Shown: positions 9,270 through 18,336 of the stretch, one piece after another
Layout of the letters: every line of letters starts with the position of its first letter
How positions within the stretch are numbered: the stretch's first letter is position 1
From: Pseudomonas laurylsulfatiphila
GTDB taxonomy: Bacteria > Pseudomonadota > Gammaproteobacteria > Pseudomonadales > Pseudomonadaceae
Assembly: GCF_002934665.1 (NCBI RefSeq)
Contig: NZ_NIRS01000001.1
Location: 620,001 to 684,000 of the forward strand
Length of the DNA: 64,000 bases
Direction: 5' to 3'
The notes under the pieces: model-generated
Seen by the model: only the letters and a program-made list of their open reading frames with translations
What the model was told of the DNA's origin: nothing
Database searches by the model: none
Program-made: the position numbers and the translations under genes

Positions 9270-9277
9270 GAAACTTG
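9270..9277 (+). repeat. target-site duplication, left copy
   Basis: GAAACTTG immediately before the IS66-family left end. The identical octamer lies at 12280-12287. Eight-base duplications are characteristic of IS66-family insertion. Confidence 0.95.
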
Positions 9278-9589
9278 GTAAGCGTCCGGCAAAGGCATCT
9301 GGCCCGAAGTCGGAAATGGCGCAACAACTGATAGCTTCCTTTAACCATCGCCACTTCTAGGGGGATGTTACGCGCGCAAGATGATGGGGCCGTAGTGACA
9401 GGACCACCCTCAAAAACAATGGTGATCCGTATAATTACATTAGACGGGGATTTAAGAGGTTTCAGGTACAGCAGGGACTATCGCTTGCGGCCGGCTTCCG
9501 TCGCAATTTTTCATAAGTTCGGATCAGTTTTGCGAGTTTTGCTACCAAATGCGGAGCGACAACTCCCGAGTGAATTTGGAAGGGGCAGA

Positions 9590-9800
9590 ATGGGGTGCGC
9601 TACGGGGATATATAGGGATAATTAGGGTGTGATGGGGTGTTACGGGGATTATTAGGGAAAATAGGGGGTTATCAGGGGGCGCTATCTCCAGGGTAACTAC
9701 CGTTCCCGCGGATTAAATGGGGGGAAATGGGGTGTTTGAGAGGGGGATACAGGGAGGCTAGGGGATTTATAGGGTGTTTAGGGGCGCTAAAGGGCGGTAC
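9590..9800. other. G-run-rich segment inside the IS66 element
   Basis: About twenty runs of three to six G, spaced roughly 5-10 nt apart in otherwise AT-rich sequence, lie on the plus strand. The transposase genes are on the minus strand, so their read-through transcript would be strongly C-rich and G-poor here, as in Rho-utilisation sites. The plus strand could instead fold into G-quadruplexes. No coding frame is credible. Confidence 0.6.
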
Positions 9801-9914
9801 GTGGCGTAGATCTACCCCATTGCAACCAATGCTACGAAAAACCATGTTTTGTGGATGATTTTGGGACTATGCGCCGGAATATTCATAAACGCTCCACGAC
9901 GCGACCTGATGTAA

Positions 9915-11441
9915 TTACACCGGTTGCCACCGATGTGGTAACAACGCCTCAATCTCACTCGCTCGCTGCGCGGGCAGCCGCGTCAGAACATCCTTCAGAT
10001 AGGCGTACGGATCATGTCCATTTAGCCGTGCTGACTGGATCAAGCTCATGATTGCAGCCGCACGTTTGCCGCTGCGTAGTGACCCGGCGAACAGCCAGTT
10101 CGAGCGCCCAAGTGCCCATGGCCGGATTTGATTTTCACACCAATTATTGTCTATGGGCACGGCGCCATCCTCGAGATATCGGATCAACGCGACCCAGCGT
10201 TTGAGGCTGTAATCCAGGGCTTTGGCGATGGCCGACCCTTCGGGTACGAGTTCGCGCTGGGCAATCATCCAGGCGTGTAGCGCCTCGATTATCGGAGCCG
10301 CTTTTTCCTGCCGTATTCGGTGCCGCATGTCCGGTTCTAGGTCTTTTACTTCACGCTCTATTTCGTAAAGTGCGGCGATGTAATGCAGCGCTTTTTCGGC
10401 GACTTGGCTCTTGTTGGTCGCGTGAAGGTCGAAGAACTTGCGGCGAGCATGGGCCATGCAGCCGATCTCCGTGACGCCCAGATCAAAGCTCGCCTTGTAA
10501 CCGGCGAAGTCGTCGCAGACCAGCTTGCCGTGCCAGTTGTTCAGGAAGGTTCGGGCGTGTTCGCCGGCGCGGCTCGGGCTGAAGTCGTAAACGACTGCCG
10601 CCAAGTCGGCGAACTGGCTGGTTGCGTAGGCCCAAACGTAGGCTCGGTGGGTCTTCTTGGCGCCCGGCGTCAGCATCTGTACCGGCGTTTCATCGGCGTG
10701 GATCACGCCATGCTCGAGCACTGCTACGCGCAGCGCATCCACCAGTGGCTGTAGCTGCACGCCGCAGGCGCCAACCCATTGCGCCAAGGTCGAACGGGCG
10801 ATCGCCAGACCAGCTCGGCCGAAAATTTTCTCTTGTCGATACAGCGGCAGATGGTCAGCAAACTTGGCCACCATAACGTGGGCCAGCAGGCCTGCCGTAG
10901 GGATGCCTTTGTCGATGACATGCGCCGGTACCGGTGCCTGGATCAACGTCTCGCACTGCTCACAGGCCCATTTCCCACGGATATGGCGTTCGACGGTAAA
11001 CACGCCGGGGGTGTAGTCGAGCTTTTCGCTGGCATCTTCACCGATGCGCTTGAGGGCGCAGCCGCATTGGCAATGGCTGTTGTCCGGTTCGTGGTGGATC
11101 AGCGTACGAGGAAACTGCGCTGGCAGCGGCGCACGCTTGGGTTGCTGACGCACTTTGGCCGCAGTCGGCGTTGATTGCAGTGCCTCAAGTTCAGCTTCGA
11201 TAGCCGCGATGTCGGTGTCGATCAGGTCATCGAGCAAGCTAGCTTGAGCAGGACTTAGTTGTTCGCTGCGCTTGGCAAACTTGAAGCGCTTGAGCAGCGC
11301 GATCTCATGGGTCAGTTTCTCGTTGACTGTTTTGTGATGGTGGATTTGTTTGTCCATCGTCTCGACGCGCTGCATCAACTGCGCGGCCAGAGCACGCAGT
11401 TGTTCAGGGTTCAGTTGGTCGAGATTCGGGGCGGAAGTCAT
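9915..11441 (-). CDS. tnpC: IS66-family transposase TnpC
   Basis: The main DDE transposase of the element, 508 residues. It begins with a coiled-coil/leucine-zipper region (residues about 15-100, ALAAQLMQRVETMDKQIHHHK), followed by a zinc-finger-like block HCQCGCALKRIGEDASEK and CEQCETLI. The catalytic core includes DETPVQML with the first Asp, VCDDFAGYK with the second, CMAHARRKFFDL, and NNWCENQIRPWALGRSNWLF with the Glu. The frame is full length with no stop or frameshift, so it is probably active. It is transcribed after tnpA and tnpB on the minus strand. Confidence 0.95.
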   Translation of the reverse strand: MTSAPNLDQLNPEQLRALAAQLMQRVETMDKQIHHHKTVNEKLTHEIALLKRFKFAKRSEQLSPAQASLLDDLIDTDIAAIEAELEALQSTPTAAKVRQQPKRAPLPAQFPRTLIHHEPDNSHCQCGCALKRIGEDASEKLDYTPGVFTVERHIRGKWACEQCETLIQAPVPAHVIDKGIPTAGLLAHVMVAKFADHLPLYRQEKIFGRAGLAIARSTLAQWVGACGVQLQPLVDALRVAVLEHGVIHADETPVQMLTPGAKKTHRAYVWAYATSQFADLAAVVYDFSPSRAGEHARTFLNNWHGKLVCDDFAGYKASFDLGVTEIGCMAHARRKFFDLHATNKSQVAEKALHYIAALYEIEREVKDLEPDMRHRIRQEKAAPIIEALHAWMIAQRELVPEGSAIAKALDYSLKRWVALIRYLEDGAVPIDNNWCENQIRPWALGRSNWLFAGSLRSGKRAAAIMSLIQSARLNGHDPYAYLKDVLTRLPAQRASEIEALLPHRWQPV

Positions 11442-11522
11442 GCCGCTGATTTTGCCAGAGCAGGCATTAGGCGACGATAGGTTGATCGGACAATTGTGCT
11501 GGCGAGCTGGCCATGACAGAAC

Positions 11523-11858
11523 TTAAAGCACAGTGATGACGCCGCCGGCACCGACTCTTTGCCACGGTAATCCGAGTATCAGGGCCTGAAGTTGCTCGGC
11601 GTCTAATTCAAGCTCTGAACCGTGTCGGACACCCGGCCAGAAAAAGCGCCCCTGGTGCAATCGACGTGCTGCCAGCCAGATGCCGACGCCGTCATGCACC
11701 AGCACTTTCATCCGATTGGCGCGGCGGTTGGCGAAGAGATAAGCACAGTGCGGCTTCGCCGCACCGAACACGGCCACTACCCGTGCAAGCGCGGTGTCGG
11801 TGCCCGCGCGCATGTCCATCGGCTCGGTGGCGAGCCAGATGGAATCGATGCGGATCAT
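11523..11858 (-). CDS. tnpB: IS66-family accessory protein TnpB
   Basis: A 111-residue IS66 ORF2 protein. Conserved blocks are WLATEPMDMRAGTDTALARV near the N terminus, AYLFANRRANRMKVLVHDG, GIWLAARRLHQGRFFWP, and a C-terminal LDAEQLQALILGLPWQRVG. It is required for transposition of IS66 elements, although its biochemical role is not settled. The start at 11858 was chosen because it shares one base with the tnpA stop (TGATG), the usual translational coupling in this family; an upstream in-frame Met would only extend it into tnpA. Confidence 0.93.
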   Translation of the reverse strand: MIRIDSIWLATEPMDMRAGTDTALARVVAVFGAAKPHCAYLFANRRANRMKVLVHDGVGIWLAARRLHQGRFFWPGVRHGSELELDAEQLQALILGLPWQRVGAGGVITVL

Positions 11859-12178
11859 CAGATTAATCCCCGGACGAATCGGGCACATCCCTCGGGATCG
11901 TTGACGGGCCAGTTCACCACGAGGCTCCCATGCTCGCTTGGCACGTCGATTCTGATCGATGGCTCGGGACGATCATGAACGCAGGGTTCTAGTTTCAAAG
12001 GGATAAAAGCGGGCAGGTTTTTACTGTCCGCGTCGCGATAAAGCGGAATCCATTTACGCACGAGATTGGCATTGATCCCGTGGCTCAGCGCGACGCTTGC
12101 GATGGACGCACCAGCGTGCAGACATTCCTGAACGACTTGGGCTTTGAAAGGTTTGGGGTAAGAGTGTCGTTGGCGCAT
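11858..12178 (-). CDS. tnpA: IS66-family accessory protein TnpA
   Basis: A 106-residue helix-turn-helix protein. Its N terminus MRQRHSYPKPFKAQVVQECL is typical of IS66/IS3-type OrfA proteins, followed by GASIASVALSHGINANLVRKW, the recognition-helix region. The start at 12178 places this conserved N terminus first; an upstream Met at 12214 would add twelve unconserved residues. First gene of the tnpABC operon, about 100 nt inside the right end of the element. Confidence 0.9.
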   Translation of the reverse strand: MRQRHSYPKPFKAQVVQECLHAGASIASVALSHGINANLVRKWIPLYRDADSKNLPAFIPLKLEPCVHDRPEPSIRIDVPSEHGSLVVNWPVNDPEGCARFVRGLI

Positions 12179-12279
12179 GGCGATCCGCTTAATAAGGCTA
12201 AAAATGGTGTCCACTTAAATAGGTGTCCACCATCGCCCTAAGCGTTGGGATCAGAAAGGTGTGTTGGCCGGACGCTTAC

Positions 12280-12287
12280 GAAACTTG
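12280..12287 (+). repeat. target-site duplication, right copy
   Basis: GAAACTTG, identical to 9270-9277. The kwaB reading frame resumes through it as KLDEAPSFHI. Confidence 0.95.
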
Positions 12288-12750
12288 ATGAGGCGCCCAG
12301 CTTCCACATCGCGAAGGACTTCGACATGGCGGTGCTGGAAGACACCATATTCATCAAACACAAACCCAGCTTTGAATCGATATTGAGCCACAAGGCAGCC
12401 CACCAGGAAGACTTTACTCAGCTCCTAGCTCAGGCTGATTTCCAAGCGCTTTTCACCACTACCGACGCGGTGAGCGCCTACGTTGGGACAAATGCCATGC
12501 AGCTTCGCAGGGCGTCGGCCATCAAGATGAAGGGCCATTATCTGGACGCAAGATTCATGGGTAATCTGCGACGCGAGCACGCTAATTTTGGCCTAAACAT
12601 CCCCTTCCAAGCTGACGGAAAAATCGCGCCTACGCCAGAAAGCTGCCCTGATATTTTCAAAGCACTACTGGATCACCGGCTGAAATCTCACTTCTCTGAA
12701 AAGATCTATGACGTTCAGAACACCGCTGAGACAGGGATTTGAGTGTTGAT

Positions 12751-12776
12751 AAGGGAGGGCCACATGTCCTCCTTTT
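12751..12776 (+). terminator. possible terminator after kwaB
   Basis: AAGGGAGG and CCTCCTTTT form an 8-bp stem with one mismatch around a 9-nt loop, followed by a short T run, 9 nt after the kwaB stop. Confidence 0.5.
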
Positions 12777-13278
12777 GATAATTACCCTATGCCCGGACGG
12801 CAAAACTCCTCAAGCCTCGGACCCAAAGCCCTCTTGACGTAGATCAGTTCACTTTCAGAGGAGCAGGCAAGCAGTTGCACAATCCGGAATCGCCCCGCTC
12901 ATGATGACAAGGATGACTACATACGAGGACGCGGGAGAAATGGGTTCGTGGTGCAGCCCAAGCTCAGTCCGGTAATACCTTCCAGGCAGCCTGATCCCGA
13001 TCACAGCGGCCGAAAAAGGTGAATTGCCCTCGGTTTTCCAGACACATCCAAGGTCTGCAATTGGCCGAATTTGGTCGCTCGTGTACGGCAGCATAACGGA
13101 CGTTCAGCATCATTAGTCTTATGGTCTGTCCTCGATTGTTATGTAGTCCTGGTGAACGTCCTTTTTTTGACAAGGGTGATCCGTAGTTAAGCGCCCTAAA
13201 TTTGAATATCATGCTCAAATCCATTGAAACTGCTGACGCTAATTTGAGGGGATGAATGCCCCCAAATAGGAGAAATTT
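12777..13278. other. intergenic region before the STAND-type gene
   Basis: About 500 bases without a supported gene; short minus-strand frames here look random. The last 40 bases contain an imperfect palindrome (ATTTGAGGGG and CCCCCAAAT, about 13240-13267) that ends at the Shine-Dalgarno AGGAGA of the next gene and could mask it. No clear promoter was identified. Confidence 0.35.
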
Positions 13279-16200
13279 ATGAGCATCGCTGGTATCCGTT
13301 CCAATCGAGGTGACATTTACCAGACGTTGGTGGCATTTGATTGGGCATTGACAGTATTATCCGATCAAGACTTTCAATGGCTCGAAATAGATTCGATCAG
13401 CTATTCCGTAGATGATGTGGTAGTAGGCAAAACTGACGGCACTCTGATTGCGTGCCAGTGCAAAAAAAATCAAACCGATTTCAAATCTTGGTCGATAAGC
13501 GATCTTGCAGATGAGTTGGGCAAAGCCTCCTGCTTGCTGGAAGATAATCCGAACGTCAATGTTCGTTTCTATTCAAGAAACAACTTTGGCCCTCTTGCAA
13601 AATTAAGAGAGCACAGTTCTACCCAGCATAACGAAGCGAGCTACCTAGCAAGTCTAGGCCAAGAGCACCAAGCAGTAGATAAAAGTTTTTCGGCGCTACT
13701 TGCTAAATTCTCCTCCAATCTTTCCACCTATAAATTCCTGTGCCGAACGAACTTTATTACCAGTGATGACCTAGATCGTATGGTGGAACTGCTCCGCGAA
13801 CGCTTACGCAACATGGTGAGCAATACTGACGCTGCATTCGCGGCACTTTGGGCTAGCCTCGACCAACTCGGCGCGCGCACAGGGGGCGATAGCACAACTA
13901 CAGCCTCGCACCACCGATTAACTAAAAGCGACCTGAAGACTATTCTTCAAAAGGCGGGAGCAACACTAGTTCCGCCAATGAATCTTGCTGAGGTACGTCT
14001 TTCTTTTTTCAGTACATCTGCCATTGGCAGATCGTGGCGAAGGGATATTGCGGGAAAACGTATTTCCAACCCAACCCTGGATGAGCTACTTGTATCCATT
14101 GATGATAAAAAAAAATCCATCTTGCTGACGGGCCTTCCGGGATCGGGTAAAACGTGCGTGATGCTTGCGTTACAAGAAACATTGGAGAAGCGGGCCGAGA
14201 GCAATTCTGACATCGTGCCACTCTTTATCCAGTCCCGCGAATTCGCCGACCTGGCTACATCGGAAGATCGTCTAGCCCAAGGCCTTTCTGAGCAATGGGT
14301 CGAAAAAGCTGCTCGATTGGCTGAAAACGCTCAAGTGATTGTAGTAATTGACTCTTTGGATGTGCTCTCCATCGCCCGCGATCATCGCGTTCTTCAATAT
14401 TTTCTTGCGCAGATAGACCGCCTGCTATTGATTCCTAATATTACTGTCGTTACTGCCTGCCGTGACTTCGACAGGCAGTACGACCGGCGAATTTCGGAAC
14501 GACAATGGGATTGCGAATTGAAGTGCCAACCGATGGACTGGGAGGCCGACATTGCACCATTACTTGATACGCTAGGGATTGCGACAGCAACTATTGATGG
14601 CGCCACTCGCGTACTGATAAGAAATCCACGCGAACTAGCATTGTTTGTTGAACTGGCCCAACGAGGCGGTAGCTTCAACGTTGTGACTAGCCAAGCACTG
14701 GCACAACGTTATCTCGATACGATCGTGCGAGCCGACAACGCTTTGGGAGATGCGGCAATACAAGCAATTGAAACAATTGCCTCGGAAATGCTGAAATTAA
14801 GAAGCTTGGCGGTGCCGCATCAGCGCTTTTCAGCCTCTCAAGACATTCAGCGGAAACTGTGTAGCTTAAACGTGCTGCGAGAAACCCAGGATGGAAAGCT
14901 GACATTCGGACATCAAACCCTATTGGATGTATTGGTGATAAGCGGAGCCGTGCGAACTGGCGTTACTTTGAATAAATTCATACATGGCTTGCCGCCAGTA
15001 CCCTTTGTACGCCCCAGCATCCGCAGTTTTGTCGCACAGTTGGCACTAGGTGAGCGTCGCGAATTTAGAAAACAACTTAGGTCCGTCTTGACTGGTAGCG
15101 CGGCCTTCCACATCAGACGCCTAGTAGCGGAGTCATTTGCCGAGCAGATGCCCCAGGAAGAAGACTGGCCATTGCTACGTGATTTGCGGGAAAAACACCG
15201 TGATATTTTTCAGGTGATCTATGCCTTGGCTAGTGCGATTGAGTGGCATCGTTTCTGGCTCAAACATCTGGTTCCAACTCTGAAGTCTGCCCAGGATTCC
15301 GACGGATTGATTGGGCATGCTTATCGCATTGCTCAATGGAGCAATGAAGATTGTGCGGGCGTGTTGTCATTCTGGATGGATGCGCTTTCACTAGGCTGGC
15401 TTGATAGGAATGAAATTGCTGACCGACTCGGAATCCACCTGTCTGAAATCAAATTAGAAAATATGGCACTGGTTGTTCCATTGCTTGAGCGGCTGATCAA
15501 TATGCCGCTAACTGAGCACAGCGTTCTTGGCCGGGTCATCGCTAGATGCGTGGAGGCAGGTGTAGTGGAAGATGCCCTGCTCTGGCAGTATATCTCAGGT
15601 GACATTAACGACGAGGATTTACTTAAATTCAGACTCAATAACAAGTTACGTTGCCAAAAACATGAATTCGGGGGGCGGGATGAAAAATTTATAGGTAATC
15701 GTATGTTGCAATCCATTGCCTTGCTGGATTTAGCAATAGAGTCAATCGAGCACTGGAGCAATGTTCGCGCCTTACGCTATGGTACTCGCGTAGGCTACAG
15801 AAATGGTTTTTTGAACGAGAGCTCATACGAAAATTTGCATAGCCAAAGAGATACAGTTCACTCGAGCAGCATGAATGTTCTACTTGATGCAGTTGAGGCA
15901 GCTATTCTGCAGCAAGCCAAAAACAACTCAGACTGGTGGCAAAAAAACCAAGAGCGTCTTTGTTTTAATCATGAAGGAGCGTTGCTGTATTTCGCCATAC
16001 TCGCCTGCACTGCCTCGCCTGCGGCGAATATTGAAATAGTAGCCCGTATGTTGTGTGATACAAGGATGTTGGAATTTGAATTATCTTACGAACTTGGTTC
16101 GCTAATACAGTCGGCATTCAATCTTTTGGCCGCGCCAGTGCAAGATGCAGTCATAACGAGCATTTTAACTATTTGGAACGAAGAGGTTACCGAGGAATCC

Positions 16201-17850
16201 ACACTCTGGGTATTGAGAGCGCAAGCGGAACTGATTTTGCCGATTCCTTGCTACCTGCGCTCCCCCGAAGTGCAAGCGGTGGTGGATTCATATGAGGAAA
16301 AAGCAGGAGTACTGGTTCGTCAGCCGAAAATCCGTTCGGCTGGCGGTATGGTAAGCGCACCATTCTCATTTGAAATATTTTTAGGTGCGAGCGATAGTGG
16401 GGTATTGAAATTATTAGCGCACTACAACGGATACTCGAATTGGCATATGGCTGACTTTCTTATGGGGGGCGAGCGGGAGGTTGGCTCGCAATTGCGAGAG
16501 GCCTCATCTCGGAACCCCTCCCGATTCTTGGGCTTTTTGTCTATTCACTGGTTAGTAATTCCAAAAAATTTTCGTGATGACATTATGGATGGGGTAGCTA
16601 CATATCTAGCTTATCGTTATGGAAATTTACGTCCCAACGATGCATGGCAATCGGCCGAAGAGCCTCAGGTCTCGCTCTTGGTATGCCGAATTTTTGATGA
16701 GCTAGAGCTTCATTCAGCCGAATGGCAACACAAACGCTCCACGGCCAAAGCACTTGAAGCCTGTGCAAACGTCATACAGGATACTCGAGAGGCATCGCGG
16801 CTCATATATTTGGCCGAAGACTTTGTGGGACTTCAAGAAGCTGATCCAGTCGAGGGGGATGGTGTAGATTTAATAGATCTAGGAATCAATATGGCAAAGG
16901 GAGAAGTTTCTGACGCCTTGATGATCTTGGCTAATAATTTTCTAAAGCGCGGTATTGAGTTTCCTGAATTGTTAGCACCCATATTGCGCCGCTTTGCGAG
17001 TGACGAACACCCTGCTATCCGTGCCATGATCTTACGTCGCTTACCGTATTTGCAAATCACTTATTTCGATCTAGGATGGGAGTTGTTCGATCTCGCCATA
17101 CAAGATGGAGGTGGACTTTGGCAAGTCGCCGAACCGTGTCTTTATTATTCTTACCACAATCATTTTGAAGTAGTAAGACCTCTGCTAGCGCGTCTTCGCA
17201 ACAAGGGAAGCGGCAAAGACCTAGAAACATGGGGACGTATTTCGGCTTTAGCTACCATGACTCAGCACATCAACTTTGCTGAATTCCTAGGAGACTTGAA
17301 CGCTCTGAATAACACAGACGCTTGGCGTGGTGCAGCAACCGTGTGGACAAACCATGGAAATATTCGGCAGAATCGAGAACAGTGTCTTACCGGTATAAAG
17401 TCAGGTTTAAACACAGGCGGCACTCGTGCCCTAGACGTTGCCGAGCAGATGACTCAAATATTCAACGATGAAGCTGATGCGATTTCGGTTCCAATAGAAC
17501 TAATTGATTGCTGTTTTTCAGTATTTGAAAATGATGAAGGTAGCGAAAATAGACATCATCGTCTCTTCGGATTTCATGAATGGCTTAACGCGATTGTACA
17601 AAATGATCCAGAACAAGCTTTGTACGCAACCGAACGCTATCTAGCTTATGTCCGTCATGAAAAACGACATTTATTTGATCATAAAAATAGTCTTACCCAG
17701 CTTATGACCCGGCTCTTTGCGGAAGCAGAAGAACGAGAAGAATCTGACTGTGGCGCGATGCTGCAGCGCGTTGTGGGAATACAAGACACTTTACTTTCAC
17801 TTGGAGTCAACGGCGTAGTCGATTGGCTGAAGGCTGCCGAACGACCGTGA
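13279..17850 (+). CDS. putative anti-phage STAND NTPase with N-terminal nuclease-like domain
   Basis: A 1523-residue protein of AT-rich, island-like composition. Residues 1-100 resemble a PD-(D/E)xK nuclease of the DUF4297/Cap4 kind: GDIYQTLVAFDWAL, then E36, the D45-D46 pair in SVDDVVVG, and the Q60-C-K62 strand. A P-loop NTPase follows: Walker A GLPGSGKT at 285-292, Walker B VIVVIDSLD at 353-361, and a sensor-like strand ITVVTACRDFDRQYDR near 388-403. About 900 C-terminal residues look like alpha-helical repeats, suited to sensing. This layout matches Avs-type antiviral proteins, where target recognition activates the nuclease. AGGAGA lies 5 nt before the start. Placement beside Kiwa supports a defence role. 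The exact family is not identified, and function is inference. Confidence 0.7.
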   Translation: MSIAGIRSNRGDIYQTLVAFDWALTVLSDQDFQWLEIDSISYSVDDVVVGKTDGTLIACQCKKNQTDFKSWSISDLADELGKASCLLEDNPNVNVRFYSRNNFGPLAKLREHSSTQHNEASYLASLGQEHQAVDKSFSALLAKFSSNLSTYKFLCRTNFITSDDLDRMVELLRERLRNMVSNTDAAFAALWASLDQLGARTGGDSTTTASHHRLTKSDLKTILQKAGATLVPPMNLAEVRLSFFSTSAIGRSWRRDIAGKRISNPTLDELLVSIDDKKKSILLTGLPGSGKTCVMLALQETLEKRAESNSDIVPLFIQSREFADLATSEDRLAQGLSEQWVEKAARLAENAQVIVVIDSLDVLSIARDHRVLQYFLAQIDRLLLIPNITVVTACRDFDRQYDRRISERQWDCELKCQPMDWEADIAPLLDTLGIATATIDGATRVLIRNPRELALFVELAQRGGSFNVVTSQALAQRYLDTIVRADNALGDAAIQAIETIASEMLKLRSLAVPHQRFSASQDIQRKLCSLNVLRETQDGKLTFGHQTLLDVLVISGAVRTGVTLNKFIHGLPPVPFVRPSIRSFVAQLALGERREFRKQLRSVLTGSAAFHIRRLVAESFAEQMPQEEDWPLLRDLREKHRDIFQVIYALASAIEWHRFWLKHLVPTLKSAQDSDGLIGHAYRIAQWSNEDCAGVLSFWMDALSLGWLDRNEIADRLGIHLSEIKLENMALVVPLLERLINMPLTEHSVLGRVIARCVEAGVVEDALLWQYISGDINDEDLLKFRLNNKLRCQKHEFGGRDEKFIGNRMLQSIALLDLAIESIEHWSNVRALRYGTRVGYRNGFLNESSYENLHSQRDTVHSSSMNVLLDAVEAAILQQAKNNSDWWQKNQERLCFNHEGALLYFAILACTASPAANIEIVARMLCDTRMLEFELSYELGSLIQSAFNLLAAPVQDAVITSILTIWNEEVTEESTLWVLRAQAELILPIPCYLRSPEVQAVVDSYEEKAGVLVRQPKIRSAGGMVSAPFSFEIFLGASDSGVLKLLAHYNGYSNWHMADFLMGGEREVGSQLREASSRNPSRFLGFLSIHWLVIPKNFRDDIMDGVATYLAYRYGNLRPNDAWQSAEEPQVSLLVCRIFDELELHSAEWQHKRSTAKALEACANVIQDTREASRLIYLAEDFVGLQEADPVEGDGVDLIDLGINMAKGEVSDALMILANNFLKRGIEFPELLAPILRRFASDEHPAIRAMILRRLPYLQITYFDLGWELFDLAIQDGGGLWQVAEPCLYYSYHNHFEVVRPLLARLRNKGSGKDLETWGRISALATMTQHINFAEFLGDLNALNNTDAWRGAATVWTNHGNIRQNREQCLTGIKSGLNTGGTRALDVAEQMTQIFNDEADAISVPIELIDCCFSVFENDEGSENRHHRLFGFHEWLNAIVQNDPEQALYATERYLAYVRHEKRHLFDHKNSLTQLMTRLFAEAEEREESDCGAMLQRVVGIQDTLLSLGVNGVVDWLKAAERP

Positions 17851-18096
17851 TTGGTAGCATGCAGTCGAAACTGATCTTTACATGCCATGTTGTACAGGAC
17901 GGAGATGCCTACCTGGGTGGGTGTCATAGCCCACCAGATGTACTCATTTCGCTCGCCCTCAACTCCCAATTTAGACTTGGATTTCTACTCAGCAAAAAGT
18001 GGTCAGCAAAAGAGGACAGATTAATTTTTCATCATGAGCGGCTGCCTTTAGCGAGTAGCGGTCCTTGGTCGAACGTCCGTATATGGACTCCTCCTC

Positions 18097-18336
18097 GTTG
18101 CAAGCCTCCTTCGCTTTGGCGCCCGTGCCGACTGCACACGTATATTCGACCTCTTACTGCGGCATCGTTTTGATGCAGGGCCATGATGGGCTATTCGCGC
18201 GTCAGCTCCCAATCGCTTTTACGTGCTTTACGCACCTGGACGTTAAAGGGTTTTGCCGACGCCGGTTCGACCGGTTTGCCATTGCTCGGGTTGCTTCGCA
18301 ATCGTGGTGTGTGGGGCTTCTCCCGGGATGAATGGA
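18097..18336 (-). ncRNA. candidate seek/bridge guide RNA of the IS1111-type element
   Basis: The non-coding segment 3' of the transposase is where IS1111-type elements encode their guide RNA. Two short matches to the insertion flanks occur in it in opposite orientations: CCATTGCT at 18279-18286 equals the right flank 19450-19457, and GGACGTT at 18238-18244 is the reverse complement of the left flank 18072-18078. They are about 35 nt apart, as expected for one target-binding loop. The RNA ends are unknown. Confidence 0.55.

Larger units (their letters stand above)
9278..12279 (-). mobile_element. IS66-family insertion sequence, 3002 bp
   Basis: A complete element bounded by 13-bp perfect terminal inverted repeats GTAAGCGTCCGGC (9278-9290, and reverse-complemented at 12267-12279) and flanked by the 8-bp duplication GAAACTTG. 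It carries tnpA, tnpB and tnpC on the minus strand, all apparently intact. It is longer than many IS66 elements because about 640 non-coding bases lie between the tnpC stop and the left end. The perfect duplication and intact genes suggest a fairly recent insertion. Confidence 0.95.
8806..12742 (+). pseudogene. kwaB: kwaB (DUF4868) split by an IS66-family element
   Basis: KwaB is the cytoplasmic DUF4868 effector of the Kiwa defence system. Codons 1-157 lie at 8806-9276. The rest lies at 12288-12742 and encodes the DUF4868 signature: FHIAKDFDMAVLEDTIFI, KPSFESIL, a YVG..AMQLRRASAIKMKG block, and the C-terminal LLDHRLKSHFSEKIYDV. Joining 8806-9277 to 12288-12742 (excising the element and one GAAACTTG copy) gives one uninterrupted frame of 308 residues, close to the usual KwaB length. 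As it stands, the 5' part runs into the element and stops at 9360 (184 residues), and the 3' part has no start of its own. Function is presumably lost unless the element excises precisely. Confidence 0.85.

Noticed and set aside
9365..9625. 86-codon frame inside the IS66 element
   Set aside because: It runs into the G-run ladder, has no Shine-Dalgarno and no family resemblance.
9611..9632. TAGGGATAA string like a homing-endonuclease site
   Set aside because: It only partly matches the I-SceI site and belongs to a ladder of G runs with similar strings, so it is coincidental.
12855..13224. Two minus-strand frames of 79 and 86 codons before the STAND-type gene
   Set aside because: They overlap each other, lack ribosome-binding sites and show no coding-like composition.
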